This document shows positions 28,266 to 39,161 of a stretch of 64,000 bases of DNA, piece after piece. A program made the translations under genes and the position numbers. The stretch is taken from assembly GCF_030124325.1 (NCBI RefSeq), contig NZ_JASKLR010000005.1:248001-312000 (forward strand). Reading direction: 5' to 3'. The stretch comes from Sinorhizobium sp. 8-89 (GTDB lineage: Bacteria; Pseudomonadota; Alphaproteobacteria; Rhizobiales; Rhizobiaceae). Within the stretch, counting starts at the first letter, position 1. Each line of letters opens with the position of its first letter. The notes beneath the pieces are model-generated. The model was not told the DNA's origin and searched no databases. It was given only the letters and a program-made list of their open reading frames with translations.

Positions 28266-30145
28266 TGTACGCCTTGCCTCTCTACACGCAGTACCTCTCG
28301 ATCCTGACGCTTCAACCAAGTGAGAATCAGTGACACGGCGGCCGGCGTCATACCGTCGATCTTCATGGCCTGCGCCAGGTTGCGGGGCTTCTTTTGCGTC
28401 AGCTTCTGCTTCAGCTCGTTCGACAATCCGGGCAGCAGACTATAGTCGAAATCCTCCGGGATGCTGGTGCTTTCTTCCCGGCGAATGCCGGCAATGTCGG
28501 CAGCCTGCCTTTCCATATAGACAGCATAGGCAGCGTCGATTTCCAGCGCTTCGACCACGCGCCGGTCGATCGCGTCGAGTTCCGGCCAGAGAGGCTTCAA
28601 CCCACAAATCGATTGCTCCGGGTAGGACAGGATTTCAAATGCCGATCGCCGTTGACCATCCTGGTTGAGTTTCAAGCCAAATCGCTTGCCTTCCGTCGGC
28701 GTCACAGAGAGGGACTGCAAGAGTGTGCGCCCGTTTTCGTAGGCGCCTTTCCACTCCGCGAAACGCTGCTGACGCGCCTCACTCACCAGTCCGAGACCTA
28801 TGCCCACCGGGGTCAGCCGCATGTCGGCGTTGTCAGCCCGGAGCGATAGCCGGTATTCGGCGCGCGACGTGAACATCCGGTAGGGCTCGGCGATACCCCG
28901 CGACGTGAGATCATCGATCATCACGCCGATATAGGAGTCTGTGCGGCTGAAGTGGAACGGCGGGCGTCCCATCGCGGCGAGGGCGGCATTCAACCCGGCG
29001 ACCAACCCTTGAGCGCCCGCTTCTTCGTACCCGGTTGTTCCGTTGATCTGACCCGCAAGGAACAGACCGGGTGCCTTCCGGACTGCCAGCGACAGTTGCA
29101 GCTCCCGCGGGTCGACGTGATCGTACTCGATCGCGTAACCAGGCTGCAGGATTGTCACGTTCTCCAGTCCCGGAATCGTCCGGATAAAGGCATCCTGAAC
29201 GTCCTCGGGCAGCGAGGTCGAAATTCCGTTGGGATAAACTGTATCGTCATCGAGTCCCTCCGGCTCCAGGAAGATCTGATGGCCGTCCCGCTCGCCGAAG
29301 CGAACGATCTTGTCCTCGATCGACGGGCAGTAGCGCGGACCGACACCCTCAATCTGACCCGAATACATCGCAGACCTATGGATGTTGTCAGCGATGAGCT
29401 TGTGCGTGGCGTCGGTCGTGCGCGTCACGCCGCAATCGATCTGCCGGTTAGCGATCTTATCCGTCAGGAACGAGAAGGGCACCGGATCCTCGTCCGGCCC
29501 TTGGCGACCGACTCGGTCCCAATCAATCGTCTGGCCGTGGAGGCGAGCCGGCGTCCCGGTCTTCAGTCTTCCGAGATTAAGCCCAAAGCGAGCCAACGTC
29601 TCGGAAAGACCAAGCGACGGTTCTTCTCCGACACGCCCCGCCGGGATCTTGCGATCGCCGATATGGATCAAGCCTTTGAGGAAGGTGCCCGTGGTCAGCA
29701 CGACAGCCGCCGCGCGAAAGGTTCGACCGTCCTTCATCACGACGCCGGAAACGACTCCATTCTCGGTCAGCAGGTCGAAAGCGTCGCCCTCGATAACCGA
29801 CAGATTCTGGACGGTACCGATCGCGCTCTGCATCGCCTCACGATAGAGCCTTCGATCCGCCTGCGTCCTCGGGCCTCGTACGGCAGGTCCCTTGCGGCGG
29901 TTAAGCAGCCGGAACTGTATGCCCGCAGCGTCGGCGACGCGCCCCATCAGCCCGTCGAGAGCGTCAATCTCCCTGACCAGATGCCCCTTGCCCAAGCCGC
30001 CGATGGCCGGATTGCAAGACATGACGCCGATCGTATCGCGCCTATGCGTAATGAGGGCCGTGCTGGCGCCGAGTCGCCCGGATGCAGAGGCGGCCTCGCA
30101 GCCGGCGTGTCCGCCGCCAATCACGATGACATCATAACTCGTCAT
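28262..30145 (-). CDS. mnmG: tRNA uridine-5-carboxymethylaminomethyl enzyme MnmG
   Basis: A 627-residue FAD enzyme (GidA) that with MnmE installs carboxymethylaminomethyl at U34 of several tRNAs. The FAD motif [20 protein letters not shown] opens the protein; [60 protein letters not shown] and [20 protein letters not shown] follow. The C-terminal MnmE/tRNA-binding part shows [20 protein letters not shown]. It heads the mnmG-rsmG-parA-parB run. The ATG follows a GGAGATTGG box. Confidence 0.97.
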   Translation of the reverse strand: MTSYDVIVIGGGHAGCEAASASGRLGASTALITHRRDTIGVMSCNPAIGGLGKGHLVREIDALDGLMGRVADAAGIQFRLLNRRKGPAVRGPRTQADRRLYREAMQSAIGTVQNLSVIEGDAFDLLTENGVVSGVVMKDGRTFRAAAVVLTTGTFLKGLIHIGDRKIPAGRVGEEPSLGLSETLARFGLNLGRLKTGTPARLHGQTIDWDRVGRQGPDEDPVPFSFLTDKIANRQIDCGVTRTTDATHKLIADNIHRSAMYSGQIEGVGPRYCPSIEDKIVRFGERDGHQIFLEPEGLDDDTVYPNGISTSLPEDVQDAFIRTIPGLENVTILQPGYAIEYDHVDPRELQLSLAVRKAPGLFLAGQINGTTGYEEAGAQGLVAGLNAALAAMGRPPFHFSRTDSYIGVMIDDLTSRGIAEPYRMFTSRAEYRLSLRADNADMRLTPVGIGLGLVSEARQQRFAEWKGAYENGRTLLQSLSVTPTEGKRFGLKLNQDGQRRSAFEILSYPEQSICGLKPLWPELDAIDRRVVEALEIDAAYAVYMERQAADIAGIRREESTSIPEDFDYSLLPGLSNELKQKLTQKKPRNLAQAMKIDGMTPAAVSLILTWLKRQDREVLRVERQGVQ

Positions 30146-30199
30146 TCCAATCTCCAGCTATAAAGCCTGATTCTGAATTTCAATCTATCGAGTCAAGTG

Positions 30200-30213
30200 G
30201 TTTCACGTGAAAC
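30200..30213. other. parS site, intergenic
   Basis: GTTTCACGTGAAAC, the perfect core, sits in the 109-base gap between mnmE and mnmG. Confidence 0.85.
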
Positions 30214-30254
30214 GCTGTGAATGACTCGCTGACGCGGTATCTGGCCCGGTCTAC

Positions 30255-31580
30255 CTATTTTCCGATGCAGAACTCTGAAAAGATCACATCGAGCAAGTTC
30301 TCCACGTCGACGCGGCCCGTGATCCGGCCGAGCGCATCGCCGGCAATGCGAAGTTGCTCCGCCTGGATGTCGAGTCCCAGGGCCGCCACCGACAAACCGC
30401 GCTCCAAAGCCGCACTCGCCTGACGAAGACAATCGACATGACGCTTTCGCGATGGCATCGACAATGACGTCTTGCCCGCCAGATCCGGGAGGTAGGTCCC
30501 CAACAGCTCGAGCAGGTCGGCGATGCCGGCCCCGGTCTTGGTCGACAGGAATACATCCGCATCGCTCGGCAGCCACGAAACATCGCCTCGATCGATCTTC
30601 GTCAAGACCCTTACGACCGGGACATTACCCGGAACGGCTTCACTAACCGCAAAACGAGCCGGATTATCCGATAACAGAAGCACGAGATCGGCCCTTGCGA
30701 TAGTTTCGCGCGCGCGCCGAATTCCTTCTCGCTCGACGAGTTCTTCCGTCTCCCGCAACCCTGCCGTGTCGAACAGCTTAACGGAGAATCCGGCTAAGGA
30801 AAGGTCGACCGAGATAATGTCACGAGTGGTTCCGGCAATTTCCGTGACGATGGCGATGTCGCGCTTGGCCAATGCATTCAACAGACTCGACTTCCCGGCA
30901 TTCGGCTCACCGGCAATGACGATCTTGAGACCATCGCGAATTATCTCCGCCAAGCCTGCCTGGCCGATATGCGCGTCGATCTCACCACGAAGCTTCTCGA
31001 CGTCCTTCCAGATCGATACGCTGACCGAACCGGGGACGTCCTCCTCATCGGCGAAATCAAGCTCGGCTTCGATCATTGCCCGCGCATGCGTCAGCCGCCG
31101 CGCCCAACCCTCGTAGAGCGAAGACTGACCGCCGCCCGAATGTTCGAGCGCCAACCGCCGCTGCATCTCGGTCTCGGCCGCGATCAGATCGGCAAGGCCC
31201 TCGACCTCCACCAAATCCATCTTGCCGTTCTGAAACGCACGTCGTGAAAACTCGCCCGCCTCGGCATGGCGCAGGCTGTCAATTCCCGCGAGCTCATCCA
31301 GTATCGCGTGAACGACGGCACGCCCGCCGTGAACCTGCAACTCGCAGCAATCCTCGCCGGTAAAGGAAGCAGGCCCCGGAAAGTAAAGCACCAGCCCGCT
31401 GTCCAGCGGATCACCGTTTCGAGTCCGAATCGTTCTCAAGCTGGCGGAGCGAGCTCGCGGCAAGGACCCGCAAAGCTGCGCAACTGCATCGGCCGTTGCC
31501 GGTCCGCTGATACGGATAACCGCAACGCCCGCCGGCAAGGTGCCGCTCGAAAGTGCGTATATTGTATCCGTAAACTGCAT
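30255..31580 (-). CDS. mnmE: tRNA-modifying GTPase MnmE
   Basis: A 441-residue GTPase (TrmE), partner of MnmG in U34 modification. The N-terminal formyl-THF-like domain has [20 protein letters not shown] and [17 protein letters not shown]; the G domain has [45 protein letters not shown] and the NKxD-like TKIDRGD; the protein ends in FCIGK, with the conserved C-terminal cysteine. The ATG at 31580 is used; an earlier in-frame start adds nine unlike residues. Confidence 0.96.
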   Translation of the reverse strand: MQFTDTIYALSSGTLPAGVAVIRISGPATADAVAQLCGSLPRARSASLRTIRTRNGDPLDSGLVLYFPGPASFTGEDCCELQVHGGRAVVHAILDELAGIDSLRHAEAGEFSRRAFQNGKMDLVEVEGLADLIAAETEMQRRLALEHSGGGQSSLYEGWARRLTHARAMIEAELDFADEEDVPGSVSVSIWKDVEKLRGEIDAHIGQAGLAEIIRDGLKIVIAGEPNAGKSSLLNALAKRDIAIVTEIAGTTRDIISVDLSLAGFSVKLFDTAGLRETEELVEREGIRRARETIARADLVLLLSDNPARFAVSEAVPGNVPVVRVLTKIDRGDVSWLPSDADVFLSTKTGAGIADLLELLGTYLPDLAGKTSLSMPSRKRHVDCLRQASAALERGLSVAALGLDIQAEQLRIAGDALGRITGRVDVENLLDVIFSEFCIGK

Positions 31581-31960
31581 AGCGGCTACCGGGCATCCCA
31601 AGCGCACTGCATAGTGCCGCGAGCTCGGTTCGATTTCTGTCGTTGAGGGTTAGAGCGGCTGCTTCGTTGAACGGCATCGTCTTCGTTCTGCCAAGCAACT
31701 CTCGCCATTTCTGCACAGGATGCAGAGCGCCGCGACTTATGCACCTCGCGGCGCCGGAAATCAAGTATCTCACAACGGCGCCACCATTCATGCGAAACGC
31801 GAGCCGCGTGTTTCACGTGAATCATCGTGGCGAACGGGCACGCGCGCAACATGTGTTCACGCCGAATCCGGCCAAGGAAACTCCACGGAATACCGCAAAT
31901 GAAAATGGCCGAGACGCGACGCGCCTTGGCCATTTGAAATCCGAGAAACTCGAAAAGTTA
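31581..31960. other. mnmE-rho intergenic region
   Basis: This 380-base stretch has no reading frame with recognisable protein similarity. It must hold the mnmE promoter and the 3' end of rho. The only distinct signal I see is the parS-like site at 31810-31823. Confidence 0.5.
31810..31823. other. parS-like site, intergenic
   Basis: GTTTCACGTGAATC, one base off the core, between mnmE and rho. Confidence 0.7.
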
Positions 31961-33226
31961 TCAGGTATTCATCGATTCGAAGAAATCGCCGTTCGTCTTC
32001 GTCTGCTTCAGCTTGTCGATCAGGAACTCGATTGCATCGGTGGTGCCCATCGGAGCAAGGATGCGGCGAAGAACGAAGATCTTCTGGAGATCCTGCCGCG
32101 GCACCAGGAGATCCTCCTTGCGCGTCCCGGACTTCAGAATGTCCATCGCGGGGAAGATGCGCTTATCGGCTACCTTGCGATCAAGAACGATTTCCGAGTT
32201 ACCGGTGCCCTTGAATTCTTCGAAGATCACTTCGTCCATGCGGCTGCCGGTATCGATCAGCGCCGTCGCGATGATCGTCAGCGAGCCGCCTTCCTCGATG
32301 TTGCGCGCCGCGCCGAAGAAACGCTTCGGGCGCTGGAGCGCATTGGCATCGACGCCGCCGGTCAGGACCTTACCGGATGACGGCACAACGGTGTTGTAGG
32401 CGCGGCCGAGGCGCGTGATCGAGTCGAGCAGAATAACGACGTCCCTGCCGTGCTCGACGAGGCGCTTCGCCTTCTCGATGACCATTTCGGCAACCTGCAC
32501 GTGGCGCGTCGCCGGTTCATCGAAAGTCGAGGAGACCACTTCGCCCTTCACCGAACGCTGCATGTCGGTCACTTCTTCCGGCCGTTCGTCGATCAGGAGA
32601 ACGATCAGATAGCACTCCGGATGGTTGGCGGTGATCGAGTGGGCAATGTTCTGCAGCAGCACCGTCTTACCGGTGCGTGGCGGTGCCACGATCAGCCCGC
32701 GCTGGCCCTTTCCAAGCGGCGCCACCAGATCGATGACGCGCGCGGAAAGATCCTTCGACGTCGGAACCTCGAGCTCCATCTTGAACCGCTCGTTCGGATA
32801 GAGCGGCGTCAGGTTGTCGAAATGCACCTTATGGCGGATCTTTTCCGGATCGTCGAAGTTGATCGTGTTAACCTTCAGCAGCGCGAAATAACGCTCGCCT
32901 TCCTTCGGACCACGAATCGGTCCTTCGACCGTATCGCCGGTCTTCAGGGAGAACCGGCGGATCTGCGAGGGCGAAATATAGATATCGTCCGGACCGGGAA
33001 GATAGTTTGCATTGGCGGAGCGGAGGAAGCCGAACCCGTCCTGCAGCACCTCAACAACGCCTTCACCGATGATCTCCGTGTCCTGCGTGGCGAGCATCTT
33101 GAGGATTGCGAACATCAACTCCTGCTTGCGCATCGTGCTGGCGTTCTCGACCTCGAGCTCTTCGGCAAAGGCCAGGAGATCGGTCGGCGTCTTGTTCTTA
33201 AGTTCTTGAAGCTTCATTTCAGCCAT
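31961..33226 (-). CDS. rho: Transcription termination factor Rho
   Basis: A 421-residue hexameric RNA helicase. The N-terminal helical domain starts [20 protein letters not shown]. The cold-shock-like primary RNA site has [20 protein letters not shown] and ISPSQIRRF. The Walker A is [20 protein letters not shown] and the Walker B is [20 protein letters not shown]. The Q/R-loop region [20 protein letters not shown] is intact. Length is that of a compact Rho without the actinobacterial-type insert. Monocistronic or upstream of mnmE in the origin-flanking minus-strand block. Confidence 0.98.
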   Translation of the reverse strand: MAEMKLQELKNKTPTDLLAFAEELEVENASTMRKQELMFAILKMLATQDTEIIGEGVVEVLQDGFGFLRSANANYLPGPDDIYISPSQIRRFSLKTGDTVEGPIRGPKEGERYFALLKVNTINFDDPEKIRHKVHFDNLTPLYPNERFKMELEVPTSKDLSARVIDLVAPLGKGQRGLIVAPPRTGKTVLLQNIAHSITANHPECYLIVLLIDERPEEVTDMQRSVKGEVVSSTFDEPATRHVQVAEMVIEKAKRLVEHGRDVVILLDSITRLGRAYNTVVPSSGKVLTGGVDANALQRPKRFFGAARNIEEGGSLTIIATALIDTGSRMDEVIFEEFKGTGNSEIVLDRKVADKRIFPAMDILKSGTRKEDLLVPRQDLQKIFVLRRILAPMGTTDAIEFLIDKLKQTKTNGDFFESMNT

Positions 33227-33351
33227 GAAGGGTCCACGTATCGTAGGGGGAATGGAGGTTGGCGTGATTTTGTAAGGGAGCTGCGAGAGGGAAGAGGCAG
33301 GCTCTAAACTTTGTCACAAGCCACGAGAAGAAGGAGATGAGGGAAAATAGC

Positions 33352-33365
33352 GATTCACGTGAAAC
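33352..33365. other. parS-like site, intergenic
   Basis: GATTCACGTGAAAC, one base off the core, in the rho-hemJ gap, 1.9 kb from the DnaA boxes. Confidence 0.7.
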
Positions 33366-33422
33366 GCCGCAAGGGGCTCGCGCAAATTAGCGACAACTAT
33401 TGCAGCTAAAAATCGATTGAAT

Positions 33423-33965
33423 TCAAAATGGTTTCACCACGACCATGATGACGATGAGAATCATCAGCAGTGTCGGTGCTTCGTTCATCAGCCGCCAGTA
33501 GCGAGCATCGCGGTGATTCTCGTCACGCTCGAAAGCTTTCACCGCGCGGCTGAAATGCATGTGCACGATCGTCAGCAGCACGACGAAAAACAGCTTGGCG
33601 TGCAGCCAGCCGCCCTGAAAGCCATAAACGCTCCAGGCAAGATAAAGGCCGAGTGCCCACGAGATCATCATCGCCGGGTTCATGATGACCTTCAGCAAGC
33701 GCTGCTCCATCATCTTGAACGTTTCGGACTGCGCCGATCCCGGCGCCGCGTCGGTGTGGTAGATGAAGAGGCGCGGCATGTAGAGAAGCGCTGCCATCCA
33801 GGATATGACCGCAATGACGTGCAGCGCCTTGATCCAAAGGTAGAGATCGTCCGGCTGCAGCACGAAGAGGCCGATCAGCAGCAGGGCAAGGGCGGAGAGG
33901 GCGATCCAGGCGCGCAGGCGCGCCCTGTTCCCCGGGCCGCTGTCGGTCTGGCGCTCCACCATCAT
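33423..33965 (-). CDS. hemJ: Protoporphyrinogen oxidase HemJ
   Basis: A 180-residue membrane protein of the HemJ (UPF0093) family, which oxidises protoporphyrinogen IX in bacteria lacking HemG/HemY. It has about four membrane segments. Conserved histidine and lysine positions for heme appear in [30 protein letters not shown] and [20 protein letters not shown]. Its ATG overlaps the hemE stop as ATGA, so the two heme genes are coupled. The transcript is read from hemE, with its start at the oriC border. Confidence 0.93.
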   Translation of the reverse strand: MMVERQTDSGPGNRARLRAWIALSALALLLIGLFVLQPDDLYLWIKALHVIAVISWMAALLYMPRLFIYHTDAAPGSAQSETFKMMEQRLLKVIMNPAMMISWALGLYLAWSVYGFQGGWLHAKLFFVVLLTIVHMHFSRAVKAFERDENHRDARYWRLMNEAPTLLMILIVIMVVVKPF

Positions 33966-34993
33966 CGTCTCCCGCGGACCCGCGAAACCAGCGCCGCGAC
34001 GTGCTCCGGGTCCGCCTGCGGCGTAATCCCATGGCCCAGATTGAAGATCAGCGGCCCGTTTCCGAGCACATCGAGGATCCGGTCAATTCCGCTTTCCAAA
34101 GCGGCGCCGCCGGCGACGACCCGCATCGGATCCAGATTCCCTTGGACAGGGCCATCCTTCTGCAGCTCGGCCGCAAACGACAGGGGCACCGACCAGTCGA
34201 GCCCGATCGCGTCAGCGCGGGTCGACTGCCGATAATCCTTGAGCAAGAGCCCCGCGCCCTTTGCGAAGGCAATGACCTTGGCTGCCGGTCGCCTCGCGCG
34301 AACGGAAGCGATCATCCGCCGGACGGGCTCGACGGCAAAACGGGCGAATTCCTCCTCGCCCAGCACACCCGCCCAGGAATCGAAGATTTGCACCGCATCC
34401 GCACCCGCGTCGATCTGCTCCACCAGATAGTCCGCCGAAATGTCGGCCAGGAACGCCAGCAGATCGTCGAACGCTTTCGGGTAGCGATAGGCGAATTGAC
34501 GGGCAGGAGCCTGATCCGGCGTCCCGTGCCCGGCGATCATATAGGTCGCTACGGTCCATGGTGCGCCACAGAAACCAAGCAGCGTCGTCTCCGCCGGCAA
34601 CTCCCGACGCAGCCGCGAAACCGTCTCGAACACCGGCCGCAGGTGATCGGAGACGCCGGCCGCGCTCAGCCGCGCAATTCCGTCGGCGTCGATCGGATCC
34701 ATCTTCGGCCCGTGACCTTCCTCGAAGCGCACATTCCGGTGAAGTGCATCCGGGATCACGAGGATATCGGAAAAGAGGATTGCAGCGTCGAAAGCATATC
34801 GCCGGATCGGCTGCAATGTCACTTCCACGGCCAGTTCGGGGGTGTAGCAGAGATCGAGGAAGCTTCCGGCCTTCGCCCGCGTCTCACGATATTCCGGGAG
34901 GTAACGTCCCGCCTGGCGCATGAGCCAGATCGGTGGAGGTGTGAGACATTTCCCGGCCAGCACTTCTAGGACCTTACGGCGTTTCACGCTCAC
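33962..34993 (-). CDS. hemE: Uroporphyrinogen decarboxylase
   Basis: A 343-residue enzyme converting uroporphyrinogen III to coproporphyrinogen III. The N-terminal substrate-binding [20 protein letters not shown], the aspartate in [41 protein letters not shown] and the C-terminal [20 protein letters not shown] are all intact. The start is GTG at 34993 (a second GTG is two codons on). It lies immediately left of the putative oriC and reads away from it, the alphaproteobacterial arrangement also seen in Caulobacter. Confidence 0.96.
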   Translation of the reverse strand: MSVKRRKVLEVLAGKCLTPPPIWLMRQAGRYLPEYRETRAKAGSFLDLCYTPELAVEVTLQPIRRYAFDAAILFSDILVIPDALHRNVRFEEGHGPKMDPIDADGIARLSAAGVSDHLRPVFETVSRLRRELPAETTLLGFCGAPWTVATYMIAGHGTPDQAPARQFAYRYPKAFDDLLAFLADISADYLVEQIDAGADAVQIFDSWAGVLGEEEFARFAVEPVRRMIASVRARRPAAKVIAFAKGAGLLLKDYRQSTRADAIGLDWSVPLSFAAELQKDGPVQGNLDPMRVVAGGAALESGIDRILDVLGNGPLIFNLGHGITPQADPEHVAALVSRVRGRR

Positions 34994-35400
34994 CCGCGCC
35001 TTCTCCCAATCTAATAATCAAACTGAATCTAAAAGGTTTCTATTTCTTAGAGTCGGTGGCTATCAAGGATTAAAATCCATCCGCAATTCATCCAGTGGTC
35101 CCGTTAGAGCCGTGCGATGCCGGGAGAAAATCGGCAATTCTCCGCAACGGAGCGAGGAAAGAGCAGAAAACATCGAAAAGTCCGACGCTTACGTGCTTCG
35201 CGAATCTTGCGCTTTCTGTGGACAACCTGTCGAACCGCGTGACATTTTGTCGTCGCCATGAGTCTTGTCCACATGAGGCGCTCGACGTTCTCCGGAAGAG
35301 GCTGGGATGTGAATAAGTCGGCGCTTTTCCACTTGCCTGAACGGCTGCCGCGCCGTTAGCTGTTTTTGTCCCGGCCTATCAACAGCCCCCGGAGAATTGC
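34994..35400. other. oriC: Probable chromosomal replication origin (oriC)
   Basis: A 407-base non-coding gap between divergent hemE and ppsR. It has an AT-rich block at about 35010-35075 (CTAATAATCAAACTGAATCT and onward) next to hemE, and DnaA-box-like 9-mers toward ppsR. The hemE-oriC-DUF299 order is the known site of the Caulobacter origin, and the S. meliloti origin has been mapped next to hemE. The genes on both sides mostly read away from it, and parAB with parS sites lie within 10 kb. Origin function is inferred from these; no replication data are available here. Confidence 0.85.
35217..35333. promoter_or_regulatory. Cluster of DnaA-box-like sites
   Basis: TGTGGACAA (35217-35225, minus) and TTGTCCACA (35265-35273, plus) are an inverted pair of one-mismatch boxes. 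TGTGAATAA (35308-35316) is a full TTATNCACA match on the minus strand, and TTTTCCACT (35325-35333) is degenerate. Confidence 0.75.
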
Positions 35401-36222
35401 GTGGAGAACCGAAAAAACTACTTCCACCTGCATCTCGTCTCCGATTCGACGGGCGAGACGCTGATTGCAGCTGGACGCGCGGCCGCGGCGCAATTCCAGT
35501 CGTCGCATGCGCTGGAGCACGTCTATCCGCTGATCCGGAACAGGAAGCAGCTGATGCAGGTGCTGGACGCGATCGATGGTGCGCCGGGCATTGTTCTTTA
35601 CACGATCGTCGACCGCGAGCTTGCAGACATCATCGATCAGCGCTGCCGCGAGATCGGCGTGCCTTGTGTCTCGGTGCTGGACCCGATCATCGATCTGTTT
35701 CAGTCTTATCTCGGCTCGCCATCCCGGCGCCGCTCGGGAGCGCAGCACGTCATGGACGCCGAGTATTTCGCCCGGATCGAGGCGCTGAACTTCACCATGG
35801 ACCATGACGATGGCCAGATGCCGGCGGATTTCGACGAGGCCGATGTCGTTCTTGTCGGCGTAAGTCGTACATCGAAGACGCCGACGAGCATCTATCTTGC
35901 CAATCGCGGCATCAAGACGGCGAACATCCCGATCGTGCCTGGCGTGCCGTTGCCGGACGGTCTGATCAACGCGACGAAACCGCTGGTGGTCGGCCTTATC
36001 GCGACCGCCGACAGGATCTCGCAGGTGCGCCAGCACCGCCTGCTCGGGACGACCCAGAGCTTCCATGGCGAACAGTATACCGACCGGGCCTCGATCGCCG
36101 AGGAGTTGAAATATGCCCGCTCGCTCTGTGCGCGCAACAATTGGCCAATGATCGACGTGACACGCCGGTCGATCGAGGAAACCGCCGCTGCGATCGTTGC
36201 CCTGCGCCCGCGGCTCAGATAG
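35401..36222 (+). CDS. ppsR: Kinase/pyrophosphorylase, DUF299 (PpsR family)
   Basis: A 273-residue protein of the DUF299 family, whose members phosphorylate and dephosphorylate PEP synthase or pyruvate phosphate dikinase using ADP. Family words: [20 protein letters not shown], the P-loop-like [19 protein letters not shown], and [14 protein letters not shown] at the C-terminus. The start is GTG at 35401 with CGGAG before it. In alphaproteobacteria this gene flanks oriC opposite hemE. It opens a plus-strand row with maf, aroE and coaE. Confidence 0.92.
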   Translation: MENRKNYFHLHLVSDSTGETLIAAGRAAAAQFQSSHALEHVYPLIRNRKQLMQVLDAIDGAPGIVLYTIVDRELADIIDQRCREIGVPCVSVLDPIIDLFQSYLGSPSRRRSGAQHVMDAEYFARIEALNFTMDHDDGQMPADFDEADVVLVGVSRTSKTPTSIYLANRGIKTANIPIVPGVPLPDGLINATKPLVVGLIATADRISQVRQHRLLGTTQSFHGEQYTDRASIAEELKYARSLCARNNWPMIDVTRRSIEETAAAIVALRPRLR

Positions 36223-36251
36223 AGCGAAACAGGAAAACCCGAGATTTAACG

Positions 36252-36851
36252 ATGACGACCGCACTCGTGTTGGCTTCCGCCAGTCCCTTTCGTCGCGCGC
36301 TGTTGGAAAGCGCCGGCCTGACATTTCAGGCAAGGGCCGCCAACGTGGACGAGCGGGCATTGGAGCAACCGCTCGAGGCGAGCGGCGCTTCGCCATCGGA
36401 TGTCGCGCTGGTATTGGCGGAGGCCAAGGCAAGGGATGTCGCACGGCATTTCGATGGCGCGCTCGTTATCGGCTCGGATCAGACCATGTCGCTCGGATCG
36501 CGCGTCTATCACAAGCCGAAGGACATGGCCGAAGCCGCCGACCACCTCTTTTCGCTGTCCGGCAAGACGCACAGTCTGAACAGTGCGATCGTTCTCGTCC
36601 GTGACGGCGAGGTCGTCTGGCGCCACGTTTCCTCTGCCCATATGACTGTGCGGCCGCTCACTCGGGGCTTTATCGAAAGACACCTTGCAAGGGTCGGCGA
36701 GAAGGCGCTTGCAAGCGTCGGCGCCTATCAGCTCGAAGGCGAGGGCATACAGCTTTTCGAAAAGATCGAAGGCGACTATTTCACGATTCTCGGCTTGCCG
36801 ATGCTGCCGCTCCTCTCGAAACTCCGTGACCTGGGCTCGATCGATGCGTGA
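36252..36851 (+). CDS. maf: Maf-family nucleotide pyrophosphatase
   Basis: A 199-residue Maf/HAM1-type enzyme that hydrolyses non-canonical nucleoside triphosphates. It begins with [20 protein letters not shown], the Maf signature, and shows [28 protein letters not shown] and the [20 protein letters not shown] segment. The ATG at 36252 gives the family length; the longer upstream frame overlaps ppsR. It overlaps aroE by eight bases. Confidence 0.93.
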   Translation: MTTALVLASASPFRRALLESAGLTFQARAANVDERALEQPLEASGASPSDVALVLAEAKARDVARHFDGALVIGSDQTMSLGSRVYHKPKDMAEAADHLFSLSGKTHSLNSAIVLVRDGEVVWRHVSSAHMTVRPLTRGFIERHLARVGEKALASVGAYQLEGEGIQLFEKIEGDYFTILGLPMLPLLSKLRDLGSIDA

Positions 36852-37704
36852 TTCACGTGAAACATTTGTTAACCATGCCTTCGTCACCGGATTTCCGGTG
36901 CGGCATTCGCGCTCGCCGCTGATCCACGGCTATTGGCTGAAGGAGTTCGGGATTGCCGGCAGCTATAGGGCCTATGAGATCTCGCCGGACGGCTTTCCGG
37001 AATTCATGCTTCAACTGAAGAGCGGAGCTTCCGGTCTATGTGGCGGCAACGTGACCATTCCCCACAAGGAAGCCGCATTCCGTCTCTCCGATCGTCCGGA
37101 CGAATTGAGCGCCGAGCTCGGCGCCGCCAATACCTTGTGGCTTGAAGGCGGAGAGATCTGCGCGACGAACACCGACGGGCGAGGGTTCGTCGCCAATCTC
37201 GACGAGCGCGCGGAAGGGTGGGACAGGATTTCGACCGCCGTCGTCCTCGGCGCCGGTGGTGCAAGTCGCGCCGTGATCCAGGCGGTACGCGATCGCGGCG
37301 TCAAGGCAATCCATGTGGTAAACCGCACACCCGAGAGGGCGCAGGAACTGGCGGATCGCTTCGGCTCCGTCGTTCACGCCCACCCGCTCGAGGCCTTGCC
37401 CGAAGTGATGTCGGGCGCGCGCCTCTTCGTCAACACGACTTCACTCGGTATGGATGGCGAGCCGGCGCCAGAGATTGATTTCTCAATGATGGACGAGGGG
37501 GCGGTCGTGACGGATATTGTCTATGTGCCGCTCAAAACGCCATTGCTGCGTCAGGCCGAAGATCAGGGCTTTGCGATCGTCGACGGGCTCGGCATGCTGT
37601 TGCATCAGGCGGTGCCCGGATTCGAAAAATGGTTTGGCCGCAGGCCGGTCGTAGACGAAACCCTTCGGCAGATCATCATTCACGATATGGACAGTCACAG
37701 ATGA
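36844..37704 (+). CDS. aroE: Shikimate dehydrogenase
   Basis: A 286-residue NADPH enzyme of aromatic amino-acid synthesis (3-dehydroshikimate to shikimate). Motifs: [20 protein letters not shown] (substrate-binding Ser-x-Ser), [13 protein letters not shown] with the catalytic lysine, [11 protein letters not shown] with the catalytic aspartate, and the nucleotide motif [16 protein letters not shown] with [15 protein letters not shown]. The ATG at 36844 is inside the end of maf. A parS-like 14-mer forms codons 3-7 (the peptide DSRET), before the conserved catalytic fold. Confidence 0.96.
   Translation: MRDSRETFVNHAFVTGFPVRHSRSPLIHGYWLKEFGIAGSYRAYEISPDGFPEFMLQLKSGASGLCGGNVTIPHKEAAFRLSDRPDELSAELGAANTLWLEGGEICATNTDGRGFVANLDERAEGWDRISTAVVLGAGGASRAVIQAVRDRGVKAIHVVNRTPERAQELADRFGSVVHAHPLEALPEVMSGARLFVNTTSLGMDGEPAPEIDFSMMDEGAVVTDIVYVPLKTPLLRQAEDQGFAIVDGLGMLLHQAVPGFEKWFGRRPVVDETLRQIIIHDMDSHR
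36850..36863. other. parS-like site at the start of aroE
   Basis: GATTCACGTGAAAC, one base from the core, spans the maf stop and the first aroE codons, 1.5 kb right of oriC. Confidence 0.7.
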
Positions 37705-38285
37705 TCATTGTCGGGCTCACGGGATCTATCGGAATGGGCAAGTCGACCGCAGCCCAGATGTTTCGCGAGCTCGGCGTTCCGGTGAACGACGCCGACGAGG
37801 CGGTCCACGAACTCTATCGCGGTAAAGCGGTGGCACCGGTCGAAGCTGCATTTCCCGGTGTGGCAAAGGACGGGGTCATCGACCGCGCCGAGCTTTCGCG
37901 GCAGCTCCTTGCCAGCCCCGGGCGGCTGCGTGAACTGGAGCGGATCGTGCATCCGCTCGTTCGTGCCAAGGAGAGGGAATTCATCGACCGGCACCGGGCT
38001 GCCGGTGCGCCGTTTGTGGTCCTCGACATTCCCCTGCTTTTCGAAACCAAGGCGGAAGGACGCGTCGACCAGGTCGTCGTCGTCACCTGTGCGCCCGAAA
38101 TACAGCGGGAAAGGGTCATGAAGCGGCCGGGAATGACGGCGGAAAAATTTGCGATGATCCTCGCGCGCCAGATCCCCGACAGCGAAAAGCGCGAACGGGC
38201 GGACCATATCATCGACACGAGCGACAGCTTCGACGTCACCCGAGCGCAAATTCGGGCGATCGTCGACCGCTTGCGTGCAAGCTAG
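37701..38285 (+). CDS. coaE: Dephospho-CoA kinase
   Basis: A 194-residue P-loop kinase that makes CoA from dephospho-CoA. The Walker A is [20 protein letters not shown]; the substrate region has [14 protein letters not shown], the lid/CoA part [15 protein letters not shown] and [11 protein letters not shown]. The C-terminal [12 protein letters not shown] is family-typical. Its ATG overlaps the aroE stop as ATGA, so the two are coupled. Confidence 0.95.
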   Translation: MIIVGLTGSIGMGKSTAAQMFRELGVPVNDADEAVHELYRGKAVAPVEAAFPGVAKDGVIDRAELSRQLLASPGRLRELERIVHPLVRAKEREFIDRHRAAGAPFVVLDIPLLFETKAEGRVDQVVVVTCAPEIQRERVMKRPGMTAEKFAMILARQIPDSEKRERADHIIDTSDSFDVTRAQIRAIVDRLRAS

Positions 38286-38404
38286 GGATGGGGCGGTCGT
38301 GCGCGGCGGTTTTTTGTCCCGTACAGCGCTACAAGTTGCTAGAATCGACCGCATGTGGTCCCGGATTGATTCGCTCCGATCCAGCCTGACCCAGGAGAGA
38401 CTGT

Positions 38405-39103
38405 ATGCGTGAAATCATCTTCGATACGGAAACGACGGGCCTCGACAGCCGCGACGACCGCGTGATCGAAATCGGCGGAGTCGAGCTTGAGAACCAGTTT
38501 CCGACGGGGCGCACGCTGCATCTCTACATCAATCCGGGCGACCGCAAGGTCCACCCGGACGCCTTGGCCGTTCACGGCATCACCGATGAATTTCTGAAGG
38601 ACAAGCCGAGCTTTGCCGATGTCGCCGACGAGATTCTCGAATTCTTCGGCGGCGCGCGCTGGATAGCGCACAACGCCACCTTCGACATCAGCTTCATCAA
38701 CGCCGAATTTGCCCGTTTGGGCCTTCCGCCGGTGGCGAGCGAATATGTGACGGACACACTCGTCCTCGCCAGGCGAAAACATCCGATGGGCCCGAATTCA
38801 CTCGATGCCCTCTGCCGCCGGTATGGCATCGACAATTCCCATCGAGCCAAGCACGGCGCGCTTCTCGACTCCGAACTCCTGGCGGAAGTCTACATCGAGA
38901 TGATCGGCGGTCGGCAGGCGGCGCTCGGCCTCGTGACGAGCGTTGCCGGCGGCCAGACGATCGAAGCCGAAGACGGACCGATCATTGTCCTGCAGCGGCC
39001 GCGACCTTTGCCGGTCCGGTTGACGGAGGCCGAAATCGCGGCACATGCCGCCCTTATCGCCAAGATCGGCAACAAAGCAATCTGGTCGAAATACGAGTGC
39101 TGA
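38405..39103 (+). CDS. dnaQ: DNA polymerase III epsilon subunit
   Basis: A 232-residue proofreading 3'-5' exonuclease. Exo I is EIIFDTETTGLDSRDDRVIE with the catalytic D and E; Exo II is IAHNATFDISFINAEF; Exo IIIe is HRAKHGALLDSELLAEVYIE with the general-base histidine and metal aspartate. The C-terminal tail carries the polymerase-binding segment. It lies 119 bases after coaE, with its own promoter space, and is followed by a bidirectional terminator facing secB. Confidence 0.96.
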   Translation: MREIIFDTETTGLDSRDDRVIEIGGVELENQFPTGRTLHLYINPGDRKVHPDALAVHGITDEFLKDKPSFADVADEILEFFGGARWIAHNATFDISFINAEFARLGLPPVASEYVTDTLVLARRKHPMGPNSLDALCRRYGIDNSHRAKHGALLDSELLAEVYIEMIGGRQAALGLVTSVAGGQTIEAEDGPIIVLQRPRPLPVRLTEAEIAAHAALIAKIGNKAIWSKYEC

Positions 39104-39106
39104 AAT

Positions 39107-39141
39107 GAAAAAGGCCCGGCGTAAACCGGGCCATTTTCTTT
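39107..39141. terminator. Bidirectional terminator between dnaQ and secB
   Basis: GGCCCGG (39113-39119) pairs with CCGGGCC (39126-39132). The stem is preceded by GAAAAA and followed by ATTTTCTTT, so either strand gives a hairpin with a T-tract. Confidence 0.8.
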
Positions 39142-39161
39142 AGAAACTAGCCGACAGCGGA

